64,000 nucleotides of DNA from Polynucleobacter sp. (GTDB lineage Bacteria > Pseudomonadota > Gammaproteobacteria > Burkholderiales > Burkholderiaceae_D): contig JAIPCX010000005.1 of the NCBI GenBank assembly GCA_021737945.1, positions 62,001 to 126,000 on the forward strand. The letters run 5' to 3'. The translations under genes were made by a program, and so were the position numbers. Of this stretch, positions 9,248 to 16,276 are shown piece after piece (position 1 is the first letter of the stretch; every line of letters begins with the position of its first letter). The notes beneath the pieces were generated by a model that was not told where the DNA came from, ran no database searches, and was given only the letters and a program-made list of their open reading frames with translations.

Positions 9248-9323
9248 GGGTCGTTAGCTCAGCTGGTAGAGCAGCGGACTTTTAATCCGTTGGTCGCAAG
9301 TTCGAATCTTGCACGACCTACCA
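9248..9323 (+). tRNA. tRNA-Lys (anticodon TTT)
   Basis: A 76-base cloverleaf with encoded CCA. The D arm is TAGCTCAGCTGGTAGAGCA, the anticodon stem-loop is CGGACTTTTAATCCG with anticodon TTT, and the T arm contains GTTCGAATC. The acceptor stem is GGGTCGT/ACGACCT, so position 1-72 is a G-U wobble and not the G-C of most bacterial tRNA-Lys. The same T at position 72 occurs in the partial copy at 10604-10648. Confidence 0.97.
9279..9323 (+). repeat. Left copy of tRNA-Lys 3'-end direct repeat (attL-like)
   Basis: The 45 bases from the anticodon loop to the CCA end recur at 10604-10648 with only two mismatches (positions 9288 and 9297). This is the arrangement left when an element integrates into a tRNA 3' end and restores it. 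No integrase is present between the copies. Confidence 0.75.
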
Positions 9324-9339
9324 AGAAAATCAATCACTT

Positions 9340-9367
9340 AGCCCCACTCACAAGGTGGGGCTTTTTG
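9340..9367 (+). terminator. Intrinsic terminator after tRNA-Lys
   Basis: An 8-bp stem AGCCCCAC/GTGGGGCT with a 7-base loop is followed by a T run. The same hairpin recurs at 10661-10685. Confidence 0.85.
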
Positions 9368-9667
9368 TTTGTGTGCACTCCACTAAAAAATTATCGACTG
9401 TCTTTTGTTTGCTCACTGATTTGCATAATTTGTTCTAGCTTGAAGTTAGGCGTCTTGTCTATGCAAGACTCGTAGAACTCTTTCGTTGTCCCCTTTTCTA
9501 ACACCCCACTCCCCGCAATGCAGCGGAAAATTCGTTAATAGATTCAAACACATCGTTTTTGAATTTTTCTCTTTTTACTCATTACAAATCGCCTGTAAAT
9601 TCTTCGCTGGGATAAAGCTATCAAGTTGCAATCGTATCGATTTTTTATAAATCTGCGTTGTCGCTTA
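9368..9667. other. Gene-free left part of the tRNA-bounded island
   Basis: About 300 AT-rich bases between the tRNA terminator and the 3' end of the toxin-like gene. I see no supported open frame and no integrase remnant. It may hold the 3' untranslated region of the minus-strand toxin operon. Confidence 0.4.
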
Positions 9668-10069
9668 TCAGCTTAATGCAGCAAATGCAGCCGCAGCAAT
9701 CCTGACCATACTTGGGTGCAGAGTTCCTAGCTTTGGATTCTGACCATGTGGGGCGTGAGGTGGAATAGAAAAATAGGCCTCATTAAACGGAAGCTCTAGC
9801 GTATTTCTCAAGTCGAATTTGGTGTCATAGCTTAAACCCGCGCTAACGTATGCAGCTGGGTGTTCGCTCTTGGCTATCTGAAATTCTCCGCTGTAGAGGC
9901 GGTCTGTCTTTTTGCTGGTCCCATAGGCAACACTCACGAAGATCATTCCATCGTCATCCTCTTTGACCAAAATAATGAGACCGGGGCGAGGCTTAGGCTT
10001 GGGGTGAATGTTGTCAGGAAAGTGGCACCAGACTATTTCGCCAGCCGTTGGTTCTGGCCACCAATGCAT
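9668..10069 (-). CDS. MazF/PemK-like toxin-antitoxin protein
   Basis: A 133-residue protein beginning MHWWPEPTAGEIVWCHFPD, followed by a block of prolines and lysines, PRPGLIILV, and SVAYGTSKK. The GEIVWCxFP and KPRPGLIILV pieces resemble the PemK/MazF/Kid fold (a small beta barrel, typically a ribonuclease or gyrase-targeting toxin) and a family of short uncharacterised relatives. It starts 4 bases inside the stop of the upstream small gene (ATGA), the usual coupled antitoxin-toxin layout. I infer a toxin role; no direct catalytic residue assignment is safe. It lies inside the direct repeat of the tRNA-Lys 3' end, which fits a mobile stability cassette. Confidence 0.6.
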   Translation of the reverse strand: MHWWPEPTAGEIVWCHFPDNIHPKPKPRPGLIILVKEDDDGMIFVSVAYGTSKKTDRLYSGEFQIAKSEHPAAYVSAGLSYDTKFDLRNTLELPFNEAYFSIPPHAPHGQNPKLGTLHPSMVRIAAAAFAALS

Positions 10070-10350
10070 CAGGCGCTTTTCAGTTCAAAAAGACTGCTGC
10101 GGACGGTGCCTCCCTTGGCCTTTGGTGCTGACTTTTTGACCTGATTGAGCTGAGTTTTTGTCAAAGCTCCAGTATCTGCTTCATACTGGGGCAAGAACTT
10201 TGTGGCTAACTCATGGAGAGCCAGATGAATAACCTGTGTTTCATCAACACCCAACACAGCAGCCAAGCGCTTTGCCGTTGTACGAGTTATGCCGGTTGCG
10301 CTGTCTTGTGGACGATAACGAAATGCAATTTGGGGTGTGGTAGGTTTCAT
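10069..10350 (-). CDS. Putative antitoxin of the tRNA-Lys island
   Basis: A 93-residue basic protein from ATG 10350. It has a predicted helical segment ITRTTAKRLAAVLGVDETQVIHLALHEL-like (about residues 18-45) that looks like a ribbon-helix-helix or HTH dimer, and a Lys-rich tail (KKSAPKAKGG). The stop overlaps the next gene (ATGA). A longer frame upstream exists, but the ATG at 10350 places a palindromic operator-like region directly upstream. The antitoxin role rests on order, size and partner, not on a recognised family. Confidence 0.6.
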   Translation of the reverse strand: MKPTTPQIAFRYRPQDSATGITRTTAKRLAAVLGVDETQVIHLALHELATKFLPQYEADTGALTKTQLNQVKKSAPKAKGGTVRSSLFELKSA

Positions 10351-10359
10351 GATTGCACC

Positions 10360-10384
10360 TTTACGTAAAGATATCTTTAAGATA
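10360..10384 (-). promoter_or_regulatory. Operator-like palindromes upstream of the antitoxin gene
   Basis: TTTACGTAAA (10360-10369), AAAGATATCTTT (10367-10378) and ATCTT-T-AAGAT (10373-10383) are three overlapping perfect inverted repeats beginning 10 bases before the antitoxin ATG. This is the expected place for autoregulation by a toxin-antitoxin complex. Confidence 0.5.
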
Positions 10385-10603
10385 GCAGGCGTGATAAAGG
10401 CCGTCAACCGAAAGTGCACATTGATACAAAAAAGCACAAAATTCCCAACTCACCAGAGCACTAGTTCCCGTCCATATTCTGGACAGCCCTAGACCGTCCA
10501 GACAAAATTCACACATGGGTGTCCTGTTACACAGTTCGTTGCACAGTGCAATTTTATAAAATTTAGTCACTGATTTTATTGATTCTTTATACGACAACCA
10601 CAT

Positions 10604-10648
10604 CTTTTAATCTGTTGGTCGAAAGTTCGAATCTTGCACGACCTACCA
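10604..10648 (+). repeat. Right copy of tRNA-Lys 3'-end direct repeat (attR-like)
   Basis: 43 of 45 bases match 9279-9323, ending in CCA. The 5' half of a tRNA is absent: the bases before 10604 do not resemble D arm or acceptor sequence. This copy is therefore not a functional tRNA. The distance between copies is 1325 bases. Confidence 0.8.
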
Positions 10649-10660
10649 ATATCAAACAAA

Positions 10661-10685
10661 AGCCCCACTCACAAGGTGGGGCTTT
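10661..10685 (+). terminator. Duplicate of the tRNA-Lys terminator
   Basis: The stem-loop AGCCCCAC-TCACAAG-GTGGGGCT is identical to that at 9340-9362, but the following T run is shorter. Between the CCA and the hairpin the two copies differ (about 16 versus 12 bases). Confidence 0.7.
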
Positions 10686-10753
10686 ATGTTTTCGCATACA
10701 TCGCGTTGTCAAAAAATGTTCGGATTGTGATAGAAAAATTCATCACTCCTATT

Positions 10754-11065
10754 TCACTTCTCCGAAATGCAGTAATTACCCACTGACTCAAACCCAGACG
10801 GGCAACTCATAGCAGCTCGGCGAATCGCAAGTTTGGCCTCTGCTGTCGCAACACAGTAATTGCCTTGTTCAACATATCTGTCGGGACAATGTTGAAATTT
10901 CACAAAAGCGAATTTTGCATTCGCTCCAGGAAAGCACTGACTTCCCTTAGCTGAGTAGTCTGAAGGGCAGTCCCCCTCTTTTGGAATGTCACTAGGCGCA
11001 GGTAAGCCAGCAACTACCAACGTAGTTACCAGCAAAAGACCAACAAAGACAACGGCTCGTTTCAT
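10754..11065 (-). CDS. Small secreted cysteine-rich repeat protein
   Basis: I do not recognise a named family. The 103-residue protein has a signal peptide (MKRAVVFVGLLLVTTLVVAG) and then three copies of a roughly 25-residue unit: CPSDYSAKGSQCF, CPDRYVEQGNYCV and CPSGFESVGNYCI. Each has a CP, an aromatic residue, a Gly, an aromatic or polar residue and a second Cys 10-11 residues after the first, suggesting one disulfide per repeat. It should be periplasmic or outside the cell. It lies just outside the tRNA-bounded island and is transcribed alone. Confidence 0.65.
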   Translation of the reverse strand: MKRAVVFVGLLLVTTLVVAGLPAPSDIPKEGDCPSDYSAKGSQCFPGANAKFAFVKFQHCPDRYVEQGNYCVATAEAKLAIRRAAMSCPSGFESVGNYCISEK

Positions 11066-11181
11066 CGGAATATCCTTAAGATCAAATCCCTTATTTTATT
11101 TCATAGGCAATAATTCTGCGCTCGATTACGACACCGCTGTAATGTCATGTACTGGCAATAACCACAAGCTACTATGAACCT

Positions 11182-11886
11182 ATGCTCAAAAAATTTACGC
11201 TAATTTTTATTTTCAGTGCCATCTCTAGTACGGTTTGGGCCGCTCGTCCATTTGTGACCGACGATGCACGACTCACTACAGCGGGTAGCTGCCAAATTGA
11301 AAGTTGGACTCGGGTATACCGCAACAGCACCGAAGTTTGGGCGCTACCGGCCTGCAATCCCACCGGAAATTTCGAGGTGACGCTGGGACAAGGACGCGCT
11401 TTCTATGATGCCGCTGGAAGCGAACCGGCGGATGACTATATTTTTCAGGCCAAAACACTGATTCGTCCATTAGAAACAAATGGCTATGGGTTTGGTATTG
11501 CTGCTGGAACTGTTCATCACCCTGCAGTTAGCCCGGGTCCGAATTTATTCGGTAATAGTTATATTTATTTACCCTATTCAGCTTCATTCGCTGACGATCA
11601 GTTAGTCGTGCACATCAACGGAGGATGGTTGAAGGAGCGAACTACAGAAAAAAATCTGGCAACCTGGGGCGTGGGCACTGAATGGAATGTTAACGAGCGC
11701 GTGACCTGGTTAGTCGAAGCCTTCGGGGAAAGTAATCCCAACACGTATTGGCAAGCCGGGGGTAGATTCTCCCTGATTCCACAGTTACTGCAGGTCGACA
11801 CGACGTTAGGGCGCGCGGCTAGTGGCGGTGGAGATCATCGCTGGATATCTTTTGGTCTGAGGTTCACGCCATCCAAGTTGTTCTGA
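11182..11886 (+). CDS. Outer-membrane-type hypothetical protein
   Basis: A 234-residue exported protein with signal peptide ending near SSTVWA. The mature part starts ARPFVTDDARLTTAGSCQIE and has alternating beta strands ending in an aromatic-rich C-terminus (WISFGLRFTPSKLF), typical of outer-membrane beta-barrel proteins. The RPFxTDDA opening is shared by a group of proteobacterial putative porin or phenol-pathway-type channel proteins; I infer only an outer-membrane barrel. It stands alone, with no partner gene nearby that would reveal a substrate. Confidence 0.6.
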   Translation: MLKKFTLIFIFSAISSTVWAARPFVTDDARLTTAGSCQIESWTRVYRNSTEVWALPACNPTGNFEVTLGQGRAFYDAAGSEPADDYIFQAKTLIRPLETNGYGFGIAAGTVHHPAVSPGPNLFGNSYIYLPYSASFADDQLVVHINGGWLKERTTEKNLATWGVGTEWNVNERVTWLVEAFGESNPNTYWQAGGRFSLIPQLLQVDTTLGRAASGGGDHRWISFGLRFTPSKLF

Positions 11887-12044
11887 AAAACGTAAAATAG
11901 GTCGTACTAGGAAAACCATGAGCATCAAACGCTTTGCACGCCCGATAGCACGATGAGCGCTGACGCTACGATAAAATCAAGCAACCATGTGCATGAATTT
12001 TATTGTTTCGACATCGGTAGAGCAAAAAAACAGGAGAGCATTTG

Positions 12045-12431
12045 ATGATTGGGAAAACCATCTGCGCAATGGTACTGATGAGTTCAGCTGGCGCTGTTTC
12101 CGCTGCGTGGGTCAAGCTATCTCAAAATGAAATTGGCGATAATTTTTATTACGACACCGCAACCGTCAGTAAAACGGATACTCGCACGGTCTGGATTTTG
12201 ATTAATTACGGCAAACCAGATAAAAGCCGCGCTCAAGAAATTCAGTCAGTCAAATATCTGATGCAGGCTAACTGCGGTGACAAAAGCACTCGCGAGCTTA
12301 TGTCTTATAGCTATGGCCGCTCCAACGGTGAAGGCAAACCCGTCGTCTCTAGTGACACAGGAGGTAAGTGGCAAAGCCTGCAGCGCAATTCACCTGAAGA
12401 AGACTTTTACAATCTTCTGTGCAAAAAATAA
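12045..12431 (+). CDS. Surface-adhesin E-like secreted protein (copy 1)
   Basis: A 128-residue exported protein. AGGAG lies 8 bases before the ATG at 12045. The signal peptide ends near AVSAA; the mature part has AWVKLSQNEIGDNFYYDTATV, VWILINYGKP, a central Cys and a C-terminal Cys (LLCKK). This pattern (WV..., YYD..., V.IL.NY, ANC..., LLC) is shared with three other proteins in this window (33896-34276, 43371-43763, 52426-52875). It resembles the small adhesin-E domain family described in Haemophilus. Function in this organism is unknown; a periplasmic or surface location is inferred. Confidence 0.6.
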   Translation: MIGKTICAMVLMSSAGAVSAAWVKLSQNEIGDNFYYDTATVSKTDTRTVWILINYGKPDKSRAQEIQSVKYLMQANCGDKSTRELMSYSYGRSNGEGKPVVSSDTGGKWQSLQRNSPEEDFYNLLCKK

Positions 12432-12688
12432 CTCCGTCGCAGAGCTCAAAGTTCATAGCCCGTCAGACCTTGGTGCAACACATCGAACTAAGTACATCAG
12501 CTCAAGTGAATTTGCATGCGCCATGGCTACTGTTTGCAGCAAACTATGGTACGGTCTGTAGATAAGACTTGGCTCAGCTAAAGAACAGCAGTAAAACTTA
12601 GCAAAGCTAGTTTGTTTTTAAAATAGTAACTAGCGCTCTTCTCGTAATGACATCATGATTTGTAAACGTACTCACTGAAGGGCAGCGG

Positions 12689-13105
12689 ATGTTTTCACTG
12701 AAAAATTCGAGCAACCTCCTTCATAGCTCGGAAAAATTCGATACCTTGATAGGCGAAAGCTCAGAAATACATGGGCGATTAGTACTCACGGGTAGTACAC
12801 GTATCGACGGCAAAGTTTTTGGGAATATCGAAGCCCCGCCTGAAAAAAAAGTACAAATCTTTATCGGGCAAACAGGGGAAATTAACGGCGACATCAGCGC
12901 CTATCAAGTCACGGTTGAAGGCAAAGTTGAAGGTAATGTGATGGCAACTGAGAGAGCTGTCTTCCGTAAAACCGCTGTCATACATGGTGACATCACTTAC
13001 GGTGATCTGCTGGTTGCTCACGGCGCAAAGCTGATGGGATTGATCATGCCCTTAAAAACCAGCGCACGCAGCGTATTAGAGCCCTCTAGTTTTATCGCTC
13101 GATAA
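12689..13105 (+). CDS. Bactofilin
   Basis: Bactofilins are small beta-helical proteins that polymerise without nucleotides into cytoskeletal filaments used for cell shape, stalks, or polymer synthesis. The 138-residue protein has the DUF583 domain with regular GxIxGxIxA-type strands (EIHGRLVLTGSTRIDGKVFGNIEAP, GEINGDISAYQVTVEGKVEGNVMA, IHGDITYGDLLVAHGAKL; quoted only in part). It is preceded by a weak ribosome site and stands alone. Its 3' end overlaps the convergent cupin gene by 30 bases. Confidence 0.88.
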   Translation: MFSLKNSSNLLHSSEKFDTLIGESSEIHGRLVLTGSTRIDGKVFGNIEAPPEKKVQIFIGQTGEINGDISAYQVTVEGKVEGNVMATERAVFRKTAVIHGDITYGDLLVAHGAKLMGLIMPLKTSARSVLEPSSFIAR

Positions 13106-13612
13106 AATCAAAACGTAGTTAAGACCGATTCGTTTTTTCAATTGCGCGAGATACGCCCGCCCTTCCTCAGTCTCTTCAGCCGGTGACCACGGTGCTGGCT
13201 CTTTTGATCGCTCAAGATTAAAAGGTCCTGCCTTCACTTCCAGCAGTATGGAATGTGGTTCGGTCGCAATAATCGTGTGCCAAGTTCCTACCTGAATTTC
13301 AACGCCAACGCCAGAGTCATTACGTGCTTCATATTTTTCAGAGTGAAAAGGAATAACTTCCTCAATCTCTCCTTGTTCGTTAAAGGTGACGAGTAAAAAT
13401 CGACCTTTGATAGCAAACAGCGTCTCAACCTTAGGATCTTGCTGGTGCCGATGTGGACGAACATAGCTATCCATATCAATCGCATTGAACAAACGCTGAC
13501 AAGGATCATCGGGTGTGATGTGTATAGTCCGACTTTGGCGTAGCCGCGGTGATTCATTCGCGGCTTGCGTGAGTGAATTTAAGTAACTGTCAGAAAAGCG
13601 AGTGGTCGTCAT
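13076..13612 (-). CDS. wbuC: WbuC family cupin-fold metalloprotein
   Basis: A 178-residue cupin. The N-terminal SPRLRQSRTIH and DDPCQRLFNAIDMDSYVRPHRH, then ETLFAIKGRF and a later GTWHTIIA, are the features of the WbuC cupin family, found in O-antigen gene clusters and elsewhere; the biochemical role is unsettled. RPHRH supplies two metal-binding His. Its coding end overlaps that of the bactofilin on the other strand. A terminator-like hairpin on the same strand lies 40 bases before the start codon, which may mark a separate upstream RNA or an attenuator. Confidence 0.8.
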   Translation of the reverse strand: MTTTRFSDSYLNSLTQAANESPRLRQSRTIHITPDDPCQRLFNAIDMDSYVRPHRHQQDPKVETLFAIKGRFLLVTFNEQGEIEEVIPFHSEKYEARNDSGVGVEIQVGTWHTIIATEPHSILLEVKAGPFNLERSKEPAPWSPAEETEEGRAYLAQLKKRIGLNYVLILSSDKTRGL

Positions 13613-13651
13613 GGCAAACCTGTGCTGATGTTTTATAGCACTAGTCTAAAC

Positions 13652-13690
13652 CAAAAAAATAGCCCCGGATTCTCTGGAATCCAGGGCTAT
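13652..13690 (-). terminator. Strong intrinsic terminator on the minus strand
   Basis: ATAGCCC and GGATTC pair with GAATCC and GGGCTAT around a TCTG loop (13659-13690), and seven T residues follow on the minus strand (13652-13658). No protein gene on the minus strand ends at it. Confidence 0.8.
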
Positions 13691-13850
13691 ACGATGTGAA
13701 CCTTCATCTCAATACTTTACCATTGCCTAGACAAGAGGGCTAAGTACCAATCAGGTATATCGCACCTTGAAGATACTCGCCCATTTACAGGCAGCTTTGC
13801 GAAGTCTCAATGATCTCTTAAAATAAGGGGTGAGTGACTTCACTATCAAA
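13652..13850 (-). ncRNA. Candidate structured RNA or leader upstream of wbuC
   Basis: On the minus strand this 330-base gene-free region ends in a strong terminator. Upstream of it I can fold a closing stem between 13839-13847 and 13693-13700 (8 pairs with one bulge) and an internal hairpin in which GGGC/GCCC and AGTA/TACT enclose AGGT/ACCT. The roughly 200-base size and end-to-end pairing resemble a small stable RNA, but I could not match it to 6S RNA, tmRNA, or any riboswitch consensus I know. It is inference from structure and the orphan terminator. Confidence 0.3.
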
Positions 13851-13943
13851 TTACCGTGTTGATTGCCACATCAACGTTTCGCTCTTAACAAAAACATACT
13901 CAAATAAACAAAATTTTTAAGCTAAGGCAATCAACGATTTAAG

Positions 13944-14183
13944 ATGGATTCCACTCTTATTGAACATCACCATGAATGGCATGCCGGCGATCTCGGTTGT
14001 GGCGAGCTGGTTTTAGGTGTTCGCAAACGCTTACGAGCCCATCCAGGCCAAGTGCTCAAGTTGACTGCCTTTGATAAAGCGGCAGCGATTGATCTGCAAG
14101 CTTTTTGCAATATGACCCGTGATGAACTGCTTGCTATTGATGCAAACAGCAAAACTTTTTGGCTGCGTGGCCGAGAAAAGTAA
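13944..14183 (+). CDS. TusA-like sulfur carrier protein
   Basis: A 79-residue SirA/TusA-fold protein. The conserved cysteine that would carry a persulfide is Cys19 in AGDLGCGEL, followed by the helix and the RKRLRAHPGQVLKL strand typical of the fold; the usual Cys-Pro is Cys-Gly here. An acidic-loop/FCNMTRDELLAID end completes the domain. It is the first gene of a cluster with a DsrE-like protein and a TusA-MetE fusion, 88 bases before the former. I infer sulfur delivery to the downstream partners. It is not the canonical tRNA-thiolation TusA, which has a CP motif. Confidence 0.75.
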   Translation: MDSTLIEHHHEWHAGDLGCGELVLGVRKRLRAHPGQVLKLTAFDKAAAIDLQAFCNMTRDELLAIDANSKTFWLRGREK

Positions 14184-14271
14184 AATACCAAGATTCTTTT
14201 GCTGTCCTCATAGCAGCAAAGATAATTATGTTCTATTAGTCGTCTGAAATTTTTAACCATAAGGAATTACC

Positions 14272-14634
14272 ATGGCTGGCAAATTTTGTATCAACCTTAC
14301 CTGCAGCACCGACAATACTGATCGTGCCACCGTAGCATTTGTGGTCGCGAATGCGGCTGTCGCATCGGATAAAGACACATTGGTATTTCTATCCATCGAG
14401 GCGGTATGTCTTTCACAAAAAGGGGTCGCTGACACGATCCATGAAGAAGGCTTTGCGCCTTTGAAAGACTTGATGGCAAGCTTCGTTGAAGCCGGTGGCA
14501 AAATTTTTGTTTGCTCACCTTGCTTTAAAAAGCGTAAGTTAGATGAAAACAATCTAGTCGATGGTGCGCTGATAGTCGGTGGCGCTAAGCTGGTTGAATT
14601 CATGGCAGAAGCCTGTCCTAGCGTCAGTTTTTAA
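14272..14634 (+). CDS. DsrE/TusD-like sulfur relay protein
   Basis: A 120-residue DsrE-fold protein. It has INLTCSTDNTDRATVAF, a hydrophobic LVFLSIEAV strand, GGKIFVCSPCFKKRKL with a CSPC pair (the position of the active Cys in DsrE proteins), and LVDGALIVGGAKLVEFMAE. DsrE-fold proteins accept persulfide sulfur from TusA-type carriers. AAGGAA precedes the ATG. It lies between the TusA-like gene and the TusA-MetE fusion, 16 bases before the latter, so the three are probably one operon. The substrate is unknown. Confidence 0.8.
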   Translation: MAGKFCINLTCSTDNTDRATVAFVVANAAVASDKDTLVFLSIEAVCLSQKGVADTIHEEGFAPLKDLMASFVEAGGKIFVCSPCFKKRKLDENNLVDGALIVGGAKLVEFMAEACPSVSF

Positions 14635-14650
14635 TCCTCTGCCCTCGTCT

Positions 14651-16183
14651 ATGCACGCATCCGAATCTCATATCCACTCACCCGACATTAGTTTTGATGG
14701 CGGGGATCTGGATTGCGGCAATGGCCTACTACTGCTTATTCGTAAGCATATTGATCCACTTCCTCGTGGTGGTTTACTTGAAATCAAATCCTCTGAAATT
14801 TCGGTTGAAGAAGACCTGCCTGCATGGGCGCGACTGACTGGCAATGAATTAATCTCATGGACGAAAAAAAATCGTCAATGGAGCTTCTTGATCGCCAAAG
14901 GAAAATTCGCTGAACGATCAGCAACGGTAGCCAACCCTGTACCTGCCACGCACGACAATGGCGTAGTTAAGGTCACCATTCCGGCCAAACTTCCTCTACC
15001 CATCGCAGCTCCGACCATCGCACCGTTGTCGGTCATGGGTATTGGCAGCTGGCCGCGACCACGCTGGATGCTGCAAGCCAAACATGAACACATGGAAGGC
15101 CGACTCGATGAGATCTCGTTTCAAGCCACCGCAGATGATGCCGTTAGGCTAGCGGTCTCTGCGCAATTACGTGCTGGAGTGGATGTGGTGACCGACGGTG
15201 AACAACGGCGCGATAGCTATGCCAGTTTTGTTGGTGGCTTGCTCGACAACTGCCAACTGATTCCACTTACTGACTTACTACCTTTAGTCGATGATCCTGA
15301 AGAATTTGCGCGTGAACTAAGAGCACTGGACGTACCCGCCGAAGAAGTCAGACACCCTGCCGTATTTGGCCCACTAGGACGAAGTCGTTCACTCGCCGTA
15401 CATGAATTTGAATTCGCTCGCACTCTCAGCGACAAACCCATCAAGATCGCACTGCCTGGTCCGTATTTACTGACACGCACCATGTGGCTGGAATGTATTT
15501 CTGATCGCGCCTACAGCCATCGTGAAGAGCTGGCCACCGATATTGTTCGTGTTTTACGTGAAGAGATTGCTTACTTGCTGGCAGCGGGCACGTCGTTAAT
15601 ACAATTGGATGAGCCCGTATTATCCGAAGTCGTGTTTTCAGGGTCCGTCTCTAAGCGCAGTTTCATGTGTGGAGCATTATCTGAAAAAAATGATGTGCCA
15701 ACTGAATTAGGTTTTGCACGAGAATTAATCAACGCTGTTACCGCAGGCTTCCCTAGAGAGCGTATAGCGCTACATATGTGTCGTGGTAATTGGACGCCCG
15801 ACGAATCCGCTGCTTTATCGGGGGATTACACACCCCTGGTCGACACACTCTCTAAACTCAATGTTGGCAGCTTACTGTTGGAGTTGTGCACACCTCGCGC
15901 TGGTGAGATGGAGATATTACGCTCCATTCCAGACGAGATACGTATTGGTGTCGGCATCTGCAATCAAAAACACGCTCACATAGAAAGTTTGGATCATGTT
16001 TTAGAAAAAGGTGAACGCGCTATACAGCTCTTTGGTAAAGAACGCGTGCTGTTCACACCCGACTGCGGCTTTGCCACCTTTGCCGACAACCCATTAGCTT
16101 CCGAAAATATCGCTGAACAAAAATTAAAAATCATCACCACGGCTAGCGGCATTTTGCGCCAACGTCATAGAATTACGATTTAA
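14651..16183 (+). CDS. TusA-like domain fused to a core MetE methyltransferase
   Basis: A 510-residue two-domain protein. Residues about 16-75 are a second TusA-like sulfur carrier domain with its cysteine at 22 (GDLDCGNGLL). After a linker, residues about 125-510 are a MetE C-terminal (catalytic) barrel. All four zinc ligands known from MetE can be placed: His375 and Cys377 (LHMCRG), Glu411 (LLLELC), and Cys472 (PDCGF). The N-terminal half of full-length MetE, which binds folate polyglutamate, is absent, so this is a core-MetE type enzyme whose methyl donor and thiol acceptor are not obvious. I chose the ATG at 14651; the frame opens earlier but inside the DsrE gene. The fusion suggests that the acceptor sulfur is carrier-bound. 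Function is inferred. Confidence 0.8.
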   Translation: MHASESHIHSPDISFDGGDLDCGNGLLLLIRKHIDPLPRGGLLEIKSSEISVEEDLPAWARLTGNELISWTKKNRQWSFLIAKGKFAERSATVANPVPATHDNGVVKVTIPAKLPLPIAAPTIAPLSVMGIGSWPRPRWMLQAKHEHMEGRLDEISFQATADDAVRLAVSAQLRAGVDVVTDGEQRRDSYASFVGGLLDNCQLIPLTDLLPLVDDPEEFARELRALDVPAEEVRHPAVFGPLGRSRSLAVHEFEFARTLSDKPIKIALPGPYLLTRTMWLECISDRAYSHREELATDIVRVLREEIAYLLAAGTSLIQLDEPVLSEVVFSGSVSKRSFMCGALSEKNDVPTELGFARELINAVTAGFPRERIALHMCRGNWTPDESAALSGDYTPLVDTLSKLNVGSLLLELCTPRAGEMEILRSIPDEIRIGVGICNQKHAHIESLDHVLEKGERAIQLFGKERVLFTPDCGFATFADNPLASENIAEQKLKIITTASGILRQRHRITI

Positions 16184-16216
16184 GATTTGTTGTATCAGCT
16201 TGCGTATACTCAATTG

Positions 16217-16261
16217 ATAACCACCTTATTAATAACCACCTTATTAGTAACTACCTTACAC
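16217..16261 (+). repeat. 15-base tandem repeat before the MFS gene
   Basis: ATAACCACCTTATTA occurs twice without interruption (16217-16231, 16232-16246), followed by a diverged third unit GTAACTACCTTACAC. It lies between the MetE-like gene and the MFS gene and could reflect slippage or a regulatory array. Confidence 0.7.
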
Positions 16262-16276
16262 GCGCGCTAAAAAGCT

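Noticed and set aside
10604-10648. A second functional tRNA-Lys
   Set aside because: Only the 3' half is present; acceptor 5' strand and D arm are missing.
13652-13850. Assignment as 6S RNA, tmRNA or a known riboswitch
   Set aside because: None of the conserved sequence blocks could be matched, so only an unnamed candidate RNA is reported.
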